DNA of 64,000 nucleotides from Candidatus Fermentibacteraceae bacterium (lineage in GTDB: Bacteria > Fermentibacterota > Fermentibacteria > Fermentibacterales > JCC-6): the NCBI GenBank assembly GCA_016744855.1, contig JADGDO010000003.1:124001-188000 (forward strand), read 5' to 3'. Shown piece after piece: positions 60,317-64,000 of the stretch. Each line of letters opens with the position of its first letter. Positions within the stretch are counted from its first letter, which is position 1. The translations under genes and the position numbers were made by a program. A model generated the notes under the pieces. It did not search any database. It was not told where the DNA came from and saw only the letters and a list, made by a program, of their open reading frames with translations.

Positions 60317-61600
60317 ATGTCCAAAGGTTTCGACGCGTTCAAAATGGCGCAGGGCCAGTTCGACCAGGTTGCTGAAACACTTGATCTGGATGCTGGTGTC
60401 AGAGCATTTCTTCGTGAGCCTATGAGAGAGTATCACTTCACCATCCCGGTACACATGGATGATGGATCAGTTGAAGTTTTCCGCGGTTTCAGAGTACAGC
60501 ACAGTGATGTTCGCGGTCCTTGTAAGGGTGGAATCCGTTTCCATCCCGATGAAACCATCAGCACTGTAAAGGCTCTTGCTACCTGGATGACCTGGAAGTG
60601 TGCAGTTGTAGATATCCCTCTTGGCGGCGGTAAGGGTGGAGTCATCTGCGATCCACACGAGCTTTCCATGCGTGAGCAGGAACAGATCTGCCGTGGATGG
60701 ATTCGTAACATTTGGAGAAACATCGGCCCGGTTCAGGATGTTCCTGCACCTGACGTTATGACTACTCCTCAGCACATGCTTTGGATGATGGATGAGTACG
60801 AAACACTTATGGGTGGAAAGTACCCAGGCGTTATCACAGGCAAGCCTGTTGGCAGCGGTGGATCTCTCGGTAGAACAGAAGCTACAGGATATGGTGCCAT
60901 CTATACAGTAAGAGAAGCTCTCAAGCGTCTCGGTATTGAAATCAAGGGTGCTACAATGGCTTGTCAGGGTTTCGGAAACGTTACTCAGTATGCTGCCGAC
61001 CTCTTCATTCAGTACGGTGGCAAAGTTGTATGCATCTCTTGCTGGGACCAGAAAGATATGAAGGCTTACACATATCGCAAGATGGATGGAATTGATCTTG
61101 AGTTCGTCATGAGTATTACCGACAGATTCGGAACACTCGATGCAGCCAAGGCAATTGCTGCCGGCTACGAGCAGCTTCCGGGTGATGCCTGGATCGGAAC
61201 TGAAGCAGATGTTCTTCTTCCCGGCGCACTCGAGAATCAGATAAATGCCGACACTGTTAACAATATCCACGCAAGAGTAAAAGTTATTGCTGAAGGAGCC
61301 AACGGACCAACAACTCCTGAAGCAGATGCAGTAATCAAGGAAAGAGGAATCTTCATGATTCCCGATTTCCTCTGCAACGCCGGTGGCGTAACCTGCTCAT
61401 ACTTCGAACAGGTTCAGAACAACATGAACTACTACTGGGAAAAGGACGAGGTTCTTTCGAAGCTCGATACCAAGATGACAACAGCTTTCCATGCTGTTGC
61501 TGATCTTGCCGAATCCCAGGCTGTATACATGCGTGATGCTGCCTACATGATCGCTATCGACAGAGTTGCAAATGCAGCAACCGTCCGTGGACTCGTGTAG
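60317..61600 (+). CDS. gdhA: Glutamate dehydrogenase (Glu/Leu/Phe/Val family)
   Basis: A 427-residue hexameric-type dehydrogenase interconverting glutamate and 2-oxoglutarate plus ammonia. The catalytic/substrate lysines are visible at GPCKGGIRFHP (K70), TWMTWKCAVVD (K94) and PLGGGKGGVICDP (K106). The nucleotide fold has CQGFGNVTQYAA, and EGANGPTTPEAD and DFLCNAGGVTCSYFE are typical. The ATG at 60317 follows GGAGGTCAGAT; an in-frame longer start reads through the structured leader and is rejected. Codon use is more biased than its neighbours, suggesting high expression. Single-gene transcript with its own terminator. Confidence 0.95.
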   Translation: MSKGFDAFKMAQGQFDQVAETLDLDAGVRAFLREPMREYHFTIPVHMDDGSVEVFRGFRVQHSDVRGPCKGGIRFHPDETISTVKALATWMTWKCAVVDIPLGGGKGGVICDPHELSMREQEQICRGWIRNIWRNIGPVQDVPAPDVMTTPQHMLWMMDEYETLMGGKYPGVITGKPVGSGGSLGRTEATGYGAIYTVREALKRLGIEIKGATMACQGFGNVTQYAADLFIQYGGKVVCISCWDQKDMKAYTYRKMDGIDLEFVMSITDRFGTLDAAKAIAAGYEQLPGDAWIGTEADVLLPGALENQINADTVNNIHARVKVIAEGANGPTTPEADAVIKERGIFMIPDFLCNAGGVTCSYFEQVQNNMNYYWEKDEVLSKLDTKMTTAFHAVADLAESQAVYMRDAAYMIAIDRVANAATVRGLV

Positions 61601-61617
61601 TCTCAGCTTTTCATATC

Positions 61618-61652
61618 AGACCGGGGTTTAAACACCCCGGTCTTTTTTTTTT
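61618..61652 (+). terminator. Rho-independent terminator of gdhA
   Basis: AGACCGGGGT pairs perfectly with ACCCCGGTCT (10 bp, 6-nt loop), followed by an uninterrupted run of about ten T. It starts 18 nt after the stop. Confidence 0.95.
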
Positions 61653-61721
61653 GTCTTTCTGGAAGTAGAATCATTCTGATAAGCATACCTCAAAATGAAC
61701 TTCAGAAGAAAGGTTTCTTGT

Positions 61722-64000
61722 ATGTCACCGCTAAGCACCAATGCAGAGAATACCAGTACTCCTGAATGGAAAATCATCATTAAACTACTCAATGAAACTG
61801 ACCCGGAGCTTCTTGCTCGTCTCAGTAGAAAAATGCTGAATTACCTTTTCAGACGGAAGATAGGAAAAATTTCCAAGATAATGGAGGAGTTACTTCCAAA
61901 GCAGGCTGATGCAGTTGAAACCGGTGACATGTATGGAGAAAACCAGCCAGCTCCACGAATGGATTACAAGGTCCTTGAAGAGATAACAGCACAGGTATTC
62001 CGCGTTGCTGAAGAGGTTCTTTCACCCCAAGAAATTACAATGGCACTGCACCGATGGCTTCGCCATGAGAAAATCAGATTTCTCTCTGTCACAGCCGGTC
62101 GCCGTGATGTTCCTCTAGGAATACTTCGGGAAGCTCTGGACAGATACGAAATGCTTCCTAGACGCAACAAAAAAATGGAAGCTCGCGATCGGGAAAACAT
62201 AATTGTTGGGCTTACCAGGAGGATTTTCACCGATGATCTCAACTACATAAGTACCATCAGAAAACATGTAAGTATCGGGGATTTTGCTCACGTAATTAAT
62301 CACACAATCGGACCCTACAATGGAAATGGCAAAGTTGGTGGCAAAGCGGCAGGTCTTTTCAGAGCTGAAAAAATCCTCAACACATATAAAAAAACACACT
62401 CAGTACTCAGAAATCTGAAAGTCCCTAAAACTTGGTTTATCTCATCAGATTCAGTTCTTGAATTCATCAGCCACAATGCTCTTGAGGAGATGATGGCGAT
62501 AAAATATGCCCGTCAGGAGGAGATTCGACAGGAGTACCATCTTCTGGAGCAGGTTTTCAAACATTCCATCATGCCGTACAGTGTTCTTGCCGGGCTCGAG
62601 CACGCCCTCGACTATTTTGGAACAGCTCCCATTGTTGTTCGCTCTTCCAGCCTTCTTGAGGATAGCACAGGTGCAGCATTTGCAGGTAAATACAAGAGTC
62701 TCTTTGTTGCAAACCAAGGACCAAGACCGCAAAGGCTTGAAGCTCTTGTTGATGCTGTTCTTGAAATTTACGCAAGTATTTTTGGACCAGATCCCATCGA
62801 GTATCGTCGCGAACGAGGACTTCTTGACTTCAATGAAGAAATGGGCATTCTGATTCAAGAAGTTGTCGGCACAAAAATAGGCAAGTACTACTTCCCTCCT
62901 TTTGCCGGAGTAGCTTTCAGCAGGAATGATTACAGATGGTCCAAAAAGATTAAATCAGAGGATGGCATAGTCAGGCTGGTAGCAGGACTTGGGACAAGAG
63001 CTGTCGACAGAACCGGGCAAGACTTCCCGGTACTAATGAGTCCGGGGCAACCGAAGCTGCGCATAAATGTTACAACCGAGGAACTCATACGTTACGCACA
63101 AAAATACATGGATGTAGTAAACCTTGAAAAAGGTTGCCTTGAAACAGTAAGTACGGAGAAGATAATTAAAGAGCATGGTGCTAAAATTCCGTGCCTTCCC
63201 TATCTTGTATCGCTCTATGAAGAGGGTGGAATCCAACTATCCCCCGGATCCATGCTGAATATTCAGCGAAAGGATTCAATAGTAACCTTCCATAATCTAC
63301 TGGAGAGAAGCCCTGTTCCGCTCTTCTTCAAAACGGTGCTAAGTATCCTGGAAGATGAAATTGGTCTGCCTGTAGATATAGAGTTCGCGTACGGTCCTGA
63401 TATTCATACACCTTATTTGCTTCAATGCAGACCGCAGAGCGTAGGTGGAGGAACAGTAGACATCACAATTCCTTCAGGAATCACTGATGATTCGGTAGTT
63501 TTCACTGCAAACAGGTACATCATGTCAGGAGCTTGCCACAACATTAAATACATGGTCTATGTAGATGGTATAAAATATGATAAGGTCGAAAGCCGCGAGA
63601 AGCTACTTGAAATCGGTCAAATTGTGGGTAAACTCAACAAATTACTCCCTCAGAAGCAATTCATTCTTATCGGACCGGGAAGATGGGGAAGCAAGGGTGA
63701 CATCAAACTCGGCGTTCACGTAGGCTACAGCGATATAAATAACACAGCAATGCTGATAGAAGTTGCTAAAATGAAGAAGGGGCAATTGCCCGATCTTTCA
63801 TTCGGTACCCACTTCTTCCAGGATCTGGTTGAAGCTAATATCAGGTACCTTCCATTGTATCCGGATGATGAAGGAGTCGTTTTCAAGGAAGAAATCTTCA
63901 TGAACTGTAAAAATATGCTTGCTTCTCTGGTTCCTCAAACATCAGATTTTGAGGACATAATCAAAGTTGTGCAAGTTGAAGACATCCGAAAAGATTCATC
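61722..64000 (+). CDS. PEP/pyruvate-binding (PPDK N-terminal type) protein, partial at right edge
   Basis: At least 759 residues are visible, running off the window. The first 210 residues are an unassigned helical region. The PPDK/PEP-synthase nucleotide-binding domain then appears: GKVGGKAAGLFRAEKIL, VPKTWFISSDSVLEF, VVRSSSLLEDSTGAAFAGKY, RLVAGLGTRAVDR and LLQCRPQS. Beyond it comes PGRWGSKGDIKLGV, YSDINNTAMLIEV and SFGTHFFQDLVEA. No phosphohistidine (TCH) or PEP-binding barrel is present in the visible part, so it is not a complete PEP synthase. The ATG has AGAAAGG upstream. Confidence 0.88.
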   Translation, partial: MSPLSTNAENTSTPEWKIIIKLLNETDPELLARLSRKMLNYLFRRKIGKISKIMEELLPKQADAVETGDMYGENQPAPRMDYKVLEEITAQVFRVAEEVLSPQEITMALHRWLRHEKIRFLSVTAGRRDVPLGILREALDRYEMLPRRNKKMEARDRENIIVGLTRRIFTDDLNYISTIRKHVSIGDFAHVINHTIGPYNGNGKVGGKAAGLFRAEKILNTYKKTHSVLRNLKVPKTWFISSDSVLEFISHNALEEMMAIKYARQEEIRQEYHLLEQVFKHSIMPYSVLAGLEHALDYFGTAPIVVRSSSLLEDSTGAAFAGKYKSLFVANQGPRPQRLEALVDAVLEIYASIFGPDPIEYRRERGLLDFNEEMGILIQEVVGTKIGKYYFPPFAGVAFSRNDYRWSKKIKSEDGIVRLVAGLGTRAVDRTGQDFPVLMSPGQPKLRINVTTEELIRYAQKYMDVVNLEKGCLETVSTEKIIKEHGAKIPCLPYLVSLYEEGGIQLSPGSMLNIQRKDSIVTFHNLLERSPVPLFFKTVLSILEDEIGLPVDIEFAYGPDIHTPYLLQCRPQSVGGGTVDITIPSGITDDSVVFTANRYIMSGACHNIKYMVYVDGIKYDKVESREKLLEIGQIVGKLNKLLPQKQFILIGPGRWGSKGDIKLGVHVGYSDINNTAMLIEVAKMKKGQLPDLSFGTHFFQDLVEANIRYLPLYPDDEGVVFKEEIFMNCKNMLASLVPQTSDFEDIIKVVQVEDIRKDS

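Overview
The window is a dense bacterial chromosome segment of moderate GC content, with strong AGGAGG-type ribosome binding sites and many 1-26 nt gene overlaps. Several features point to a Gram-negative anaerobe of the FCB group: lipobox-bearing lipoproteins, an outer-membrane barrel, a response regulator with a PglZ domain (PorX type), a type-IX-like C-terminal sorting domain, a DUF3098 gene, and an ion-pumping Mrp/Mbx-type complex. A candidate phylum such as Fermentibacterota fits, but that placement is inference; no rRNA is present. I saw no phage, IS element or CRISPR array.

Left part (1-10.8 kb, minus strand). After a 598-residue orphan and a tRNA-Val with its own promoter and terminator comes a tightly packed operon read right to left: LarA-like racemase, membrane histidine kinase, PorX-like regulator, TsaE, TsaB, a RimI-purine nucleoside phosphorylase fusion, FolC, DUF3098 and an FGE-sulfatase-like lipoprotein. 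It mixes tRNA t6A synthesis and folate/purine metabolism with parts that in Bacteroidetes belong to type IX secretion control.

10.8-25.4 kb. This stretch holds a Tim44/zinc-ribbon/TerB membrane protein followed by a phospholipase-D-like protein, a STAS-like protein, a split two-gene permease, a methyltransferase, a secreted protein with a strong terminator, an APH-like kinase, an Rpe-like barrel and a DUF4097 protein. It ends with a minus-strand run of aldo/keto reductase, flavoprotein, papain-like protein and a CotH-like secreted protein with a sorting domain.

25.4-36.9 kb. A YtrA-type regulator with an obvious operator controls an ABC exporter (one ATPase, two paralogous permeases). A propeller lipoprotein, an RRM protein, a flavodoxin, a GT39 glycosyltransferase and exonuclease III follow. 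Then comes a tandem of three diverged paralogues sharing a V-[HN]-E-W-G motif, which I do not recognise and rate the best candidate for something undescribed. A DUF481 barrel lies convergent to them.

36.9-49 kb. Here are a small lipoprotein gene interrupted by TAG, two near-identical propeller lipoproteins, a 7TM sensor that appears to start at ATT, a SagB-type oxidoreductase with a palindromic operator, an SLC12-like transporter and a FIST protein/hybrid kinase pair.

49-60 kb. Thirteen minus-strand genes form one operon: Rex, Mrp-type MnhE/F/G, DUF4040, MnhB, MnhC, a fused double antiporter subunit, then NuoH/B/C/D and a ferredoxin-GltD/NfnB-type flavoprotein. This looks like an Mbx-type NAD(P)H/ferredoxin-linked ion pump. 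To its right lie glutamate dehydrogenase with a structured leader and a partial PEP/pyruvate-binding protein running off the window.
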